Shown here piece by piece: positions 43,715 to 54,553 of a stretch of DNA of 64,000 nt. How positions within the stretch are numbered: the first letter of the stretch is position 1; every line of letters begins with the position of its first letter. The translations under genes and the position numbers were made by a program. Source of the stretch: Acidobacteriota bacterium (GTDB lineage: Bacteria; Acidobacteriota; Terriglobia; Bryobacterales; Bryobacteraceae); the NCBI GenBank assembly GCA_023436715.1, contig JAEZIJ010000015.1, positions 5,933-69,932 of the forward strand, given 5' to 3'. The notes under the pieces are model-generated. The model was not told the origin of the DNA. It saw only the letters and a list, made by a program, of their open reading frames with translations, and did not search any database.

Positions 43715-46048
43715 TCAGAAGTTCGCCGTCGTCGGCTGCGACACACCCACTGAATTCGAGAGCGTCACCGTTACCGAGCGAAGGCCGCTCACACCACCCT
43801 GCACGGTGAACGGCTGCACGTAGCTGAACATGCTCCCGAACTGTCTTGATGCCGGGTCGTTGTACCACGTAGTGAAGTCTGAACCGACCGGCAACGTGAG
43901 GTCCGAGTTCTGAACGCTCGATCCGGCTGCCGCGGCGAATGTGAATCTCGCCTGGGTCACCTCGCGAGACGTCGAGTAGCCGCTGATCCGCACCTCGAAA
44001 CCTGTGCCGGTCCGGGCGACAGCCACGCTCGTGATCGCAGGCGCTCGCCGGTTCACCACGATCGTGCGCATAAGCGCGGGCGACGGCGTGATATCAAGCC
44101 CACCCGCCTCCAGGTGCGCCAGGGTGATTACGATCGTTCCGGCCACCGTACCGGTTTGCAGACCGGCATCCGGAAACTGCGGCGAGTTGGGCTCCACCGT
44201 GAAGTTGAAGGTCCGGCCGCCTGTCGCAAACTGGATGGCCGGGTCGTCAGCCGAAGCCCCGTCCGGCGTGAACGCGAGCGTCAGTTGACCGCTCAGCCTG
44301 ATCGGGTATCCGCTCCCGAGGGTCCCTGTGGCCTTCACCTGCTGCGCGGGATTGGCCGAATCCGGGGCGACGAGATCGATTTGCGGCAGCGGCGGTGTGC
44401 GCACCGTGAGGGCAAGCGCTTTCGTCGCGGACCCGCCCGTGCTGTCCGTGACCTTAGCCACGATTGCGAAGCTGCCCGCAGCTCCCGGAGTCCCGCCGAG
44501 CATTCCTGTTCCCGAGTCGATGCCGACCCCTGCCGGCAGCGACCCTGTCACCGACCACGAATACGGCGGAGTTCCACCGGCCGCGGCAAGAGCTTGGGAA
44601 TAGGCTGTCCCGGCCGTGCCTGCGGCCAGCGACGATGTTGTGACCTCGAGCAGCCTGGGGTTAATCGTGAGCGTGAATTGGCGAGTGGCGCTTTTCTTCG
44701 CGCTGTCCGTCACTTGAATCGAGACAATTGCGGAGCCCGCGCTTGCAGGCGTCCCGCTAATGGCGCCCGTTGCCGCATCGATCGCCAGGCCCGAAGGCAG
44801 CTCGCTTGCCGACCACGTGTATGGAGGCACGCCGCCGTTCGCTTCGACCTGCTGCGAATACGGAGCCGCGACATTTCCGGATGCGAGTGAGCCGGTGACG
44901 ATCGCCAGCGGCGGTGCGGTGACCACCAGCACGAAATCGCGCTTCGCGCTGGTGCGCGCGCTGTCCGTAACCTGGACTGTGAACCCGAACGTTCCCGACG
45001 CGGTCGGTGTTCCGCTGATTGCGCCGGTGGCGCCGTCGAGTTTCAGGCCGGCCGGCAGAGTAGTGGCCGTCCACGCGAGCGGCGCCTGGCCGCCCCTGGC
45101 AACCAGCGGCTGCGAATAGGCTGTCCCGACTGTGGCGCCGGGCAGCGGCGATGTGGTTGCGATCTCCAGCGCCGGACCTGCGATCTTGACGGTATAGGTC
45201 TTCGAAACGGAATCTCCGGCTTCATCTTTCACCGTGACGGTCATCGTAAAGGCGCCCGCCTGCGTAGGCGTGCCGGCCACAGCACCGCTGGAGGCCACAA
45301 TCAGACCGGGCGGCACTCCGCTGCCGGTCCAGCTATACGTTCCGTCACCGCCGCTCGCGTAAAGGTTCTCCCAGTAGCTTTTGCCGACCGCGCCATCGGG
45401 CAGGGTGTCCGGAAACCAGATCTGGAGCGGGGTCTGAGGCGCGTTGACTGTCAGAGTAAAGGACTGGTCGCCCCAGTATGCGTAGTCGGAGTAGGGCGCC
45501 GATCCGTCTGTGACCTTCAGCGTAAAACCGAGCGTCCCCGCCGAGGCCGGAGTGCCGCTGAGCACGCCGGTGCCGGAATTCAACGACAATCCCGGAGGCA
45601 AGGCCCCGCCGGTGACCTCCCAGGTGTAAGGCGGCATCGTTCCCTCGGGGTTGATCGTAATCGGCTGCACATAGGGTGCTCCAACCGTCCCCGAAGGCAG
45701 GGTGGGAGGAGTGATGAACGGAATTGTGATCGTGAACGGCAGCCACTCTGAGTACCCTCCATTCCCTCCCATAACAGATAGGGGCCCGACACGCGGTGAC
45801 ATGAGAAGACTGCCCGGCATCGTGAACGTAATGTGGGTGGGATCCACGTAAGTCGCCGGAAACCACGAATCCTCGTACAAAACCTGGTCCTGCGTTGTGA
45901 AATTCGATCCGGTGATTGTGATTACCGTGTCCGGGCTGCCGGCCACAGCCCTGTCGGGGCTCAGAGCAGTGATGACAGGGGCCGTCTGCGGCGTCGCAGT
46001 TGCGGCTGCGATCAGGGCAATCAAAGCTGCGCAAGCAATCCGGTTCAT
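43715..46048 (-). CDS. Exported IPT/TIG plus five He_PIG Ig-repeat protein
   Basis: The product is 777 residues. ATG 46048 is chosen over a longer frame because AAGGAGGTG lies 5 bases upstream and a signal peptide (ACAALIALIAAATATPQ) follows. Residues about 22-108 form an IPT/TIG fold, then five He_PIG repeats with the LP.G..G..Y and SGTP pattern, then a beta-rich C-terminal domain. No LPXTG or sorting motif is seen. It is probably secreted or surface-bound and may bind glycans or other proteins. It is translationally coupled (4-base overlap) to the propeller-like gene upstream. Confidence 0.8.
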   Translation of the reverse strand: MNRIACAALIALIAAATATPQTAPVITALSPDRAVAGSPDTVITITGSNFTTQDQVLYEDSWFPATYVDPTHITFTMPGSLLMSPRVGPLSVMGGNGGYSEWLPFTITIPFITPPTLPSGTVGAPYVQPITINPEGTMPPYTWEVTGGALPPGLSLNSGTGVLSGTPASAGTLGFTLKVTDGSAPYSDYAYWGDQSFTLTVNAPQTPLQIWFPDTLPDGAVGKSYWENLYASGGDGTYSWTGSGVPPGLIVASSGAVAGTPTQAGAFTMTVTVKDEAGDSVSKTYTVKIAGPALEIATTSPLPGATVGTAYSQPLVARGGQAPLAWTATTLPAGLKLDGATGAISGTPTASGTFGFTVQVTDSARTSAKRDFVLVVTAPPLAIVTGSLASGNVAAPYSQQVEANGGVPPYTWSASELPSGLAIDAATGAISGTPASAGSAIVSIQVTDSAKKSATRQFTLTINPRLLEVTTSSLAAGTAGTAYSQALAAAGGTPPYSWSVTGSLPAGVGIDSGTGMLGGTPGAAGSFAIVAKVTDSTGGSATKALALTVRTPPLPQIDLVAPDSANPAQQVKATGTLGSGYPIRLSGQLTLAFTPDGASADDPAIQFATGGRTFNFTVEPNSPQFPDAGLQTGTVAGTIVITLAHLEAGGLDITPSPALMRTIVVNRRAPAITSVAVARTGTGFEVRISGYSTSREVTQARFTFAAAAGSSVQNSDLTLPVGSDFTTWYNDPASRQFGSMFSYVQPFTVQGGVSGLRSVTVTLSNSVGVSQPTTANF

Positions 46049-47097
46049 CGCACACCTCCTTGAGGAAGTGGCGCGGTCGGGCGTGGCAGAGGCCGCTCCG
46101 TGGGAATCGCCCGGGGAGACTCGTCTACCGCCCGTGGAACAAACAGGAATCTCGGTTCCGAGGTGCCCGCGTCGAACAGCCAGGAGGGGGCCGCCGATAC
46201 TTCGGTCACGCGAAAGACCGAGTTGCCTCGCAGGCGATCCAGCCCGGAAATTACGCAATCGCATCTTGTGACTGTGGGGGCGCTACCCTGGAGATCGAGT
46301 GACGCAACCGCTCCGGCGCCGGCAACCAGGATCCGCCGGTCGTCCGAAGTTACTTGAAGAGCCACGGGCTTTGCTATTTCGCCGCCCGGCAGCGCGACGA
46401 ATTCGGCCGCTCCTCGCACGTTGCGTATCCAGTAGACCGAACCTGCCGCGCTATCGGCAAAAACCGCATCGGGCTTGCCGGCAAAAAATGCCGTCGCCGC
46501 GATTCGGCCCGCGGAGCCCAGCACACGGGGATCCGCTCCGGGGCTTAGCAGCATCACCGACTCTCTTCCGTCTCCGTTCCGCGCACCCGCAAGAATCGCC
46601 TCGCCGTCGTCGCTGATCGCGAGGGCCGACACCGGTCCGGGCAGCCCAAACAGGCTTACTTCGCCCCGGAACTGAGGCGACGAGGGGAGGTTGGCGAATA
46701 CCTGGATCGCGTTCCTGTCCCCGTAAAACAAGGCTGCCGCGCTTCCGTTCGTGCTCAGCACGATGCGGTCCGGAGCAGGATCTGCGTTCCCGATCGCGAT
46801 GCCCGGGGCGCCATATACGAAGTCGCGGAACAGCGTGACGCGGCCGGTATCCGCCGCCGTCCCGAGCACGTAGCCGCCTACGCTTGATATCGCAGCCCGG
46901 TTCGCGTCGATGCCGAGGACAACCGGCTCGCCGAAAAGCGAGGCGCCGGCCATACCCAGAATCGGACGCACGCCGCCCGATGCACGATCGAACACGAATC
47001 CGAGAACCGGGCCCTCGACGCGTACAGGTTCCGACGCGCGAGCCGTCACGGCAAGCCAAGTCAGCAGAATGGGCAAAACGAGGAGTGATCGTCTCAT
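46045..47097 (-). CDS. Exported propeller-like protein
   Basis: The product is 350 residues. A signal peptide (RRSLLVLPILLTWLAVTARA) is followed by repeated strand units with ALAISDDGEAILAGA and LQVTSDDRRILVAGA, typical of WD/YVTN-type beta-propellers. The C-terminus is Pro/Arg-rich. Its stop overlaps the Ig-repeat gene start, so both are made from one mRNA. It probably forms a periplasmic or surface scaffold. Partner unknown. Confidence 0.7.
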   Translation of the reverse strand: MRRSLLVLPILLTWLAVTARASEPVRVEGPVLGFVFDRASGGVRPILGMAGASLFGEPVVLGIDANRAAISSVGGYVLGTAADTGRVTLFRDFVYGAPGIAIGNADPAPDRIVLSTNGSAAALFYGDRNAIQVFANLPSSPQFRGEVSLFGLPGPVSALAISDDGEAILAGARNGDGRESVMLLSPGADPRVLGSAGRIAATAFFAGKPDAVFADSAAGSVYWIRNVRGAAEFVALPGGEIAKPVALQVTSDDRRILVAGAGAVASLDLQGSAPTVTRCDCVISGLDRLRGNSVFRVTEVSAAPSWLFDAGTSEPRFLFVPRAVDESPRAIPTERPLPRPTAPLPQGGVR

Positions 47098-47108
47098 GTC
47101 TGAGTCCC

Positions 47109-47711
47109 CTATTTCGGCGCGCCCACGGTGGGAGCGCCGGGAGTGACCACAACGGGCGCCGGATTTCCGTTGCCGCGGGTGGCCGCGACGACTCCGCCCG
47201 CGACGGCCGCGCCTCCCGCAACCGCAATGATAGCGATCAGCTTTGCCGATAGTCCGGCGGCAACCGCCGCTTCGATCACGGCGTTCGTCTGCGTGAGAAC
47301 CGCGGTGGCCATTCTGCCCTGGGAGGAAGCCGTTATGCGGATCTGATACTGTCCGGTTGCGTTATTCGGGCGCAAACCGCGTGCCGCGGCGCGGCCCTGA
47401 TTGTCGGTGGTGACTGTCAGGTTATGAGTGCCGTCCGTAAAAGTCGCGCTGGGTCCACGGTCCGGCAACATGAAGACAACTGCCGCGCCGGCTACCGGGC
47501 GGTGGTTCTCGTCCTCCACCTGCACGATGGGCTCGCGCGCCGTGCGCTGCCGGATATTGTTAATCGCACCGTCGCCTTCGACAATCACGATATTTAACTT
47601 TTGTTCCGTAGCTTCCTGCGCCCGCAACGGAGCGCTCTGCTCCACCACAAAGCAGCAGAGAATCACTGCCAGCAGGCGGAACGCCACTTTGTCTTTGCCG
47701 ATAAGCAGCAT
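47109..47711 (-). CDS. Membrane-anchored Ig-like/CarboxypepD_reg-like protein
   Basis: The product is 200 residues with an N-terminal signal (LLAVILCCFVVEQSAPLRA), a beta-sandwich domain around PIVQVEDENHRPVAGAAVVF and NQGRAAARGL, and a hydrophobic segment near 150-175 (AKLIAIIAVAGGAAVAGGVVAA). The C-terminal tail is Pro/Val-rich. This makes a surface protein anchored by its C-terminal helix. It is first in the leftward three-gene operon. Confidence 0.7.
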   Translation of the reverse strand: MLLIGKDKVAFRLLAVILCCFVVEQSAPLRAQEATEQKLNIVIVEGDGAINNIRQRTAREPIVQVEDENHRPVAGAAVVFMLPDRGPSATFTDGTHNLTVTTDNQGRAAARGLRPNNATGQYQIRITASSQGRMATAVLTQTNAVIEAAVAAGLSAKLIAIIAVAGGAAVAGGVVAATRGNGNPAPVVVTPGAPTVGAPK

Positions 47712-47818
47712 GAGGCTTCATTCTCCCTCGGGAGTAGCCTAAGTCGGTAGCGCTTAAAACACAAGTTTAGGTTTGTTAATACAATAAGTTGCGCTGGTCT
47801 GATGGTTGGAGGGTTATT

Positions 47819-48700
47819 ATGAGCAAGCGACATATGATTTTCCGGTACGCCGTAGTTACCCTTCCGCTCTGCCTGACGATCGCCTGGTGCCTGCAGGCCC
47901 CCAAGCTGACGCCTCGCGAGTTGTTCTATTCCGCGCCGTCAGCGCCGGCACCGGCGGCCGCACAAACCAAGAAGCCTGCCGTTCAGCGGGCGGCAAAAAG
48001 CAAGCCCGCTCCGGCTCCCATCGAGCGGCTCGCGGCGGAGTCGCGCACGCCTGCGCCGGCAAGGAGGGTAGAGGGGGCCGAGATCGTTCCGGTCTCATCA
48101 AAGACCTACGCTCCGCTGGGCCTGCGTTACAGCCTGCTCAAGATCGACCGCGGAGCCGCTGTCGAAGTTGCGACCGACGACGTTTTCCGCGCCGGCGACC
48201 GGATCCGCCTGAGCGTCGAGGCGAACGACAACTGCTATCTCTACATCGTGAATCGCGGATCGAGCGGCATTTGGAAAGTGCTCTTCCCGTCACAGGAAAT
48301 CGAAGGTGGAAGCAACGCGGTCGAAAGGGGCAGACGCTATGAAATCCCGTCCGGCTACACATTCACCTTCGATGAGCAGCCCGGAGCTGAGAAACTGTTT
48401 ATTGTTCTCTCGCGGCGGCCCGAGCCCGACCTGGAAAAGCTGATTTACTCACTGGGACAGCGGTCTCCCGGCGAAGAAACGCGTCCGGAACCGGCGGCGA
48501 AAATGCTGCTCGTCGCAAACGTGGCCCCCATAGACGATGCGCTCATAGGAAAGTTCCGCACTTATTCCCGCGACCTCATCATCGAGAAAGTGAATGCGGC
48601 CACGCCCGGACCGCGCGCGGAAAAAGCTGTCTATGCAGTGAACACGAGTGGCGCGGCGGATTCACGCGTCGTCGCCGACGTTACCCTGCAACACAAATAA
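47819..48700 (+). CDS. Membrane-anchored DUF4384 protein
   Basis: The product is 293 residues; ATG 47819 has GGAGGG about 7 bases upstream. A hydrophobic anchor (residues about 8-25) is followed by a Pro/Ala/Lys-rich linker and a DUF4384 domain around residues 90-205, marked by GDRIRLSVEANDNCYLYIVNRG (at about 127-148) and VLFPSQE. DUF4384 is often fused to caspase-like peptidases in other bacteria. Here it is a separate protein in an operon with one. The 107 bases upstream form the divergent promoter region; TACAAT at 47780-47785 could be the -10. Confidence 0.8.
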   Translation: MSKRHMIFRYAVVTLPLCLTIAWCLQAPKLTPRELFYSAPSAPAPAAAQTKKPAVQRAAKSKPAPAPIERLAAESRTPAPARRVEGAEIVPVSSKTYAPLGLRYSLLKIDRGAAVEVATDDVFRAGDRIRLSVEANDNCYLYIVNRGSSGIWKVLFPSQEIEGGSNAVERGRRYEIPSGYTFTFDEQPGAEKLFIVLSRRPEPDLEKLIYSLGQRSPGEETRPEPAAKMLLVANVAPIDDALIGKFRTYSRDLIIEKVNAATPGPRAEKAVYAVNTSGAADSRVVADVTLQHK

Positions 48701-48704
48701 ATTT

Positions 48705-49382
48705 ATGATCAGACCGGCTCTGTTCCTGCTGGCTGCGGTCCTCCCAGCGTTCGCCCAACCGCCGTCGCGCGGAACCGAGCGCATCGAGATCACCCTGGAG
48801 CGGCTTGAGGGCTCCGAGTGGCGCACCGTCGATCCCGGCCTTGTCCTCGATTCCGGCGATCGCGTACGTTTCCGGTTCCGCAGCAATTTCGACGGTTTCC
48901 TCTATGCGATGAACTACGGCACCAGCGGCAGTTATACGCTGCTCTTTCCGCGGGAAGAGACGGGTCGCGAAAACAACGTAAAGGCGGGGCGGCAGTACAT
49001 TGTGCCGGCTACCGACACAGCTTTCCGCATTGCCGGCAAGCCCGGCCACGACATTGTGTACTGGATGGTCAGCCCGGTTGCGCTCGGCGACACCAAAGCC
49101 TACGTTCCCCTGCCGCCGCCCCCGAAGCCCACGCCTGCGCCTCCGAACCTGATGCCGCGCTGCGATGATTCGATCTTCCGCGCGCGCGGGCTCTGCATCG
49201 ATTCATCGGCCGGCCCGAGAACGATCAAGAGCCCCGATAGCCTGCCGGAAAACCTGGCCGGCGTGCCCGGAGCCACATCGCGCGAGCTGATCATCATGCG
49301 CCAGCAGAACCAGTCCTTGCTCTCGGCCACGGCGCCATTGAACGGGCCCGTGATCTACGAATTCCGGCTGGCGCACAGATGA
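48705..49382 (+). CDS. Exported DUF4384 protein
   Basis: The product is 225 residues from ATG 48705. A signal peptide (ALFLLAAVLPAFAQ) precedes a DUF4384 domain with SGDRVRFRFRSNFDGFLYAMN and LLFPREET. After about residue 145 comes a Pro-rich stretch and a helical tail. It is a paralogue of the gene before it, and its stop overlaps the caspase gene start (ATGA). It may be the soluble partner of the same complex. Confidence 0.8.
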   Translation: MIRPALFLLAAVLPAFAQPPSRGTERIEITLERLEGSEWRTVDPGLVLDSGDRVRFRFRSNFDGFLYAMNYGTSGSYTLLFPREETGRENNVKAGRQYIVPATDTAFRIAGKPGHDIVYWMVSPVALGDTKAYVPLPPPPKPTPAPPNLMPRCDDSIFRARGLCIDSSAGPRTIKSPDSLPENLAGVPGATSRELIIMRQQNQSLLSATAPLNGPVIYEFRLAHR

Positions 49383-51466
49383 ATCCGATGACCGCCTTCA
49401 AGCTCTTCGCCTCGCTTGCCCTGCTTGCACCGGCCGCCTGGTCGCAGGCCCCGGCCGGGCAGACCCAGCGAGACCTGCGCATCGAAAAGGAATCGCCTCT
49501 CGCGCCGCCCGCTGCCGCGCCCGCGACGGCGCCAGGCATTCCCCGCGGCTATGCGCTGGTTGTGGGTGTGGCCAACTACAAGAACCTGCCTGCCAACTTC
49601 CAGCTCCATTACCCCGAACGCGACGCCGAAGCGATGTACTCCATCCTGATCAGCCCGGAGGGGGGCAACTTCCCGCCGGAGAACGTTCACAAGCTGGTCG
49701 GGGCCGGAGCGACACTCGAGGCCCTGCGCCGCGAACTCGAGGTGTGGCTGCCTTCGGTCGCCCAAGAGCCGGACCGGGTTGTAATTTACTTCGCCGGGCA
49801 CGGGTTCGTCTTCGAAGGAAAGCCGTACCTCGCGCCCGCCGACTTCCGGGCGGACAACGTCGCCGGCACCGGCTACCCGATGCAGACGCTGGCCGAGGTG
49901 ATCAGCTCGAAAATCAAAGCGAAGTGGAAGGTGCTGCTCACGGATTCCTGCCACAGCGGCGCTATCACGCCCGAGGACAACCAGCAGATCAATCGCAGCC
50001 TGCTGGATTTGACCCGCTCGCTGTTTTCGCTTACCGCAAGCCGCGATCGGGAACAATCCTTCGAGAGTCCCGACTGGGGCGGCGGGCACGGCATCTTCAC
50101 TTACTATGTGGTGCGCGGCCTCGAAGGCAGCGCCGACGAGAATCGCGACGGGATGGTCACCGCCGACGAGCTCGCCGAATACGTTCGCCGCAACGTGCGC
50201 GAGGCCACCGGAGGGCGCCAGAATCCCACCTCGGACCGCAGCAGCTTCGATCCCAGTATGCTCCTGGCCTACATACCGGGCAACGCGGCCGCGGGTACGC
50301 CTCCTCCGCCGAAAGGCGGCGGGCTGATCGTCGAAACGAATATGAACGGAGTGGAGGTCTTTCTGGACGGCCGTTCGGTCGGCGTCGTCGACAAGGAAAA
50401 GGCCCTTCGACTGCCGGGCCTCGTTCCGGGCGTCCACACGATCAAAGCCGTCAAGATGGGCTACGAACCCGATGGACCGCGCGAGGAGATGGTCTACCCC
50501 GGACAGGAACGGACTATCACCGTGCGCATCCTGATCCCGCGCCGGCGGAACAAGGCCGCAGTAGACCTGTTCGACGAGGCGGTCGAAGCATACAACAAGG
50601 GGAACGCGAACAGCTATCGCAAAGCGGCTGACCTGCTCACGAAGGCTCTCGCCATCGACGCGGATTACAGTCAGGCCGCGCTCTACCTCGCCCGCGTCGA
50701 GAACGCGCTGTTTGAGGAAGACAAGGCGGAAAAGGCCTTTCGCCGCGCCATTGAGATCGACCCCGATTACCTCGAAGCCCGCGCCAGCTTCGCGGGCATG
50801 CTGCTCGATCGGGGCGATTCCGACGAGGCGATCCGCCAGCTTACGGTCGTGGTGCAGCGGGATAGCAAGAACGCGATGGCTTTCTACCTTCTCGCGCAGG
50901 CGTTCCGCATGAAGGGAGCCTATACGCAGTCGATCGAAGCCGCCCGGACCTCCGTTCGCCTGCTCCCGACAAACGCCGAAGCGCACTTCTGGCTGGCCGA
51001 AAGCCTGCGGCTCAACGAAAGCTATGACGAGTCCAGGCGGGAGTATCTCGAGTATCTCCGCCTGAGCGACTTCGATAGTAAGCTGGCGGGCAAACTGAAC
51101 TATTATGCGGTCGGATTCCTGATCGGCCTGGGTAAGAAGAAGCGCGCATCGCAGACCGACATCTGGAAGGACCTGCGCAGCCTGGCGTACTTCGGGTTGT
51201 GCGATTCCGAGCGCAAACTGAACAATTTCGATGCCGCGATCGGGTATTGCCAGAGGTCGCTCGGCTACGACCCGAGCGACCCGTACGTGCACTACGCGCT
51301 CGGACTGTGTTTCATGCGAAAAGCGCAGTCGACAGGCAGCGTGGCGATGCTCCCCGCCGCATGCAGCCATTTCCGGACGATGCTCGGAATCAACTCCGAC
51401 CTCGCCGAATCCGAGTACGCCAAAAAGAACCTCGCCGGAATCAGAAAGCTGATTGCCTGCCCGTAG
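49379..51466 (+). CDS. Exported caspase-like (C14) peptidase with PEGA and TPR domains
   Basis: The product is 695 residues with a signal peptide (residues 1-23). The caspase p20 domain spans about 55-300; the catalytic pair is H141 in YFAGHGF and C191 in TDSCHSG. A PEGA domain follows near 315-385 (LIVETNMNGVEVFLDG), then about eight TPR-like units to the end. PEGA domains sit near the outer surface, so this is an envelope protease or pseudo-scaffold. Both catalytic residues are present. It is the third gene of an operon with two DUF4384 proteins. Confidence 0.9.
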   Translation: MNPMTAFKLFASLALLAPAAWSQAPAGQTQRDLRIEKESPLAPPAAAPATAPGIPRGYALVVGVANYKNLPANFQLHYPERDAEAMYSILISPEGGNFPPENVHKLVGAGATLEALRRELEVWLPSVAQEPDRVVIYFAGHGFVFEGKPYLAPADFRADNVAGTGYPMQTLAEVISSKIKAKWKVLLTDSCHSGAITPEDNQQINRSLLDLTRSLFSLTASRDREQSFESPDWGGGHGIFTYYVVRGLEGSADENRDGMVTADELAEYVRRNVREATGGRQNPTSDRSSFDPSMLLAYIPGNAAAGTPPPPKGGGLIVETNMNGVEVFLDGRSVGVVDKEKALRLPGLVPGVHTIKAVKMGYEPDGPREEMVYPGQERTITVRILIPRRRNKAAVDLFDEAVEAYNKGNANSYRKAADLLTKALAIDADYSQAALYLARVENALFEEDKAEKAFRRAIEIDPDYLEARASFAGMLLDRGDSDEAIRQLTVVVQRDSKNAMAFYLLAQAFRMKGAYTQSIEAARTSVRLLPTNAEAHFWLAESLRLNESYDESRREYLEYLRLSDFDSKLAGKLNYYAVGFLIGLGKKKRASQTDIWKDLRSLAYFGLCDSERKLNNFDAAIGYCQRSLGYDPSDPYVHYALGLCFMRKAQSTGSVAMLPAACSHFRTMLGINSDLAESEYAKKNLAGIRKLIACP

Positions 51467-51477
51467 CGCGTCACAGA

Positions 51478-51537
51478 CCGCTCCCTGACGGTCGCGGCTC
51501 TGAAGCCCGGTACTGAGCCGCGAGCGTAAGCGAGCGG
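51478..51537. repeat. REP-like imperfect palindrome
   Basis: Bases 51478-51500 and 51515-51537 are inverted copies (20 of 23 positions), with a 14-base loop. The right arm contains GAGCCGCGAGCGTAAGCGAG, a sequence I recognise as recurrent in Solibacter-like genomes, though I cannot count copies here. It lies directly upstream of the HigA remnant and replaces that gene's start region. Confidence 0.6.
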
Positions 51538-51576
51538 TTCCGCGGCCTCTGTAAAGCCGATGCTCACCCGGGCGAA

Positions 51577-51858
51577 ATGCTCCGTGAGGAGTTCATGAAG
51601 CCGTTGGGAATCTCAATCAACGGCCTCGCTCTGGAACTGCACGTGCCGGTTACCCGTATCAGCGAGATTGTCAACGAACGCCGCGGAATCACCGCCGATA
51701 CTGCATTGCGTCTGGCGCGGCACTTCGGCACGAGCGCCGATTTCTGGATGAATCTCCAGAAGGACTACGAATTGACTCTGACCCGGCAGAAGTCGTTGAA
51801 GACCATCGAGTTGAAGACCATCGAGAGGCAGGTCCGGCCGCGTACGGTTGCGGCATGA
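51577..51858 (+). CDS. HigA-family antitoxin, 5'-truncated remnant
   Basis: The frame gives 93 residues from ATG 51577. It starts inside the HigA N-terminus: the canonical HPGEMLREEF is encoded in frame at 51565-51594, but HPGE lies before the ATG and no start codon exists upstream to the TGA at 51514. The XRE HTH (ISINGLALELHVPVTRISEI and ADTALRLARHFG) is intact. The C-terminal tail contains a short duplication (KTIELKTIER). No HigB toxin is adjacent. It may be silent or make a shorter protein. Confidence 0.75.
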   Translation: MLREEFMKPLGISINGLALELHVPVTRISEIVNERRGITADTALRLARHFGTSADFWMNLQKDYELTLTRQKSLKTIELKTIERQVRPRTVAA

Positions 51859-51865
51859 CGGGACT

Positions 51866-53533
<1,668 letters not shown>

Positions 53534-53602
53534 GACTCACTCCGCCCGCGGAACAGTCGGGTGCGAGCAGTTTTGTGATGGTATCAGGTCCGGTTCAGGG
53601 AT

Positions 53603-54460
53603 TCAAATAAGGCTGCACTCGACGGCGTTGATTTTACCGGCGAGTTCGACGAGGAGATCTTCCGCGGGCCCCAGCCTCGCACTTGCCTCCTGCGGCAGCA
53701 TCCTGAGCACCTGCTCCGGATCGACCGGCTGGGAAGAGGCGATTACCTGAAAACCCAGCGCGTCAGCCAGCCGGCAGGCCGCACGAATGGTCTGCGCGAT
53801 ATCGAACCGTTCCGCGTGGATCTCGGCATGGTGCGTACCGACGATGTCAAGGAAATCCTCGGGCAGCTTCCAATCGTCTACCAGCCAGCATCCGATGGCG
53901 CAGTGATCGATCTCGAACCGGCGGCGCTCTGCGGCCAACTGGCCGCTCCCGGCTTCCTCGGCGTTCTCCAGCAGCTCCGAATATTCGGAAGGGAATGTAG
54001 CCAGCAGGGCGAGGCGGCCCAGGTCGTGCATCAGCCCGGCCGTGTAGCATTGGTCCTTGTCCAGCCAGCATGCGGAGCCGATATCCTGCGCCAGGAAGGC
54101 CGCCGCCAGGCTGTGCCGCCAGCACCGTACCAGGCTCGGATCGTGCAACGCTCCCCCGAGGAACTTCCGCAGCGCCACCATCATTACCAGCCCCTTCAGG
54201 CGTTCCATGCCGAGGATCGCCACCGCGTGCAGAATGCTCAGTATTGTGCGCCGGCAACCGAGCAGGGGGGAGTTGGCCAGCCGCAGAATCTCGGCCGAAA
54301 ACGTCGCGTCCGCGCGGATCAGGTCGGCCATGCCACCGAAATCCGCGTCCTCAGTGGTGACCATCCGCGCGAGCCGCGCCGCGACCGGAGGAAAGGGACG
54401 GAGTTCCGCCACCACCCACGGCCTGCCGGTATGTGCCAAAGGCCCTTCCTGCGTCACCAT
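53603..54460 (-). CDS. HDOD domain signalling protein
   Basis: The product is 285 residues. The HDOD domain spans about residues 18-215, with PPVAARLARMV, ADATFSAEILRLANS, an LHAVAILGMERL helix, and GLMHDLGRLALL. HDOD proteins act in stress, motility and c-di-GMP-linked signalling without an HD active site being required. It sits behind a sigma-28-like promoter and upstream of the kinase gene in the same direction, with a 69-base gap. Confidence 0.88.
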   Translation of the reverse strand: MVTQEGPLAHTGRPWVVAELRPFPPVAARLARMVTTEDADFGGMADLIRADATFSAEILRLANSPLLGCRRTILSILHAVAILGMERLKGLVMMVALRKFLGGALHDPSLVRCWRHSLAAAFLAQDIGSACWLDKDQCYTAGLMHDLGRLALLATFPSEYSELLENAEEAGSGQLAAERRRFEIDHCAIGCWLVDDWKLPEDFLDIVGTHHAEIHAERFDIAQTIRAACRLADALGFQVIASSQPVDPEQVLRMLPQEASARLGPAEDLLVELAGKINAVECSLI

Positions 54461-54477
54461 AGCGCTAAGTATCTTCG

Positions 54478-54505
54478 TTATCGGCCAAGAGACGGGTGGG
54501 CTTTA
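54478..54505 (-). promoter_or_regulatory. Sigma-28 (FliA)-like promoter of the HDOD gene
   Basis: On the minus strand, TAAA (54505-54502) is followed after 16 bases by GCCGATAA (54485-54478), an exact match to the enterobacterial FliA -10 octamer; the usual spacing from TAAA is 15. The start codon lies 17 bases further on, so the leader is about 10 bases. Part of the match could be chance, but the two boxes together are unlikely in a window this size. Confidence 0.5.
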
Positions 54506-54553
54506 ATGAAAATGCGACTAAATAGCCTCGAAATAAGGGAAAAGCGGGCGAAA

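Noticed and set aside
46049..46264. A 72-residue N-terminal extension of the Ig-repeat protein
   Set aside because: It lacks a ribosome site and would hide the signal peptide, while AAGGAGGTG precedes the ATG at 46048. The extension is antisense to nothing but lies inside the upstream gene.
49355..51370. A 671-codon antisense frame opposite the caspase gene
   Set aside because: The plus strand encodes a complete signal-caspase-PEGA-TPR protein; the antisense frame has no domain and is a high-GC shadow.
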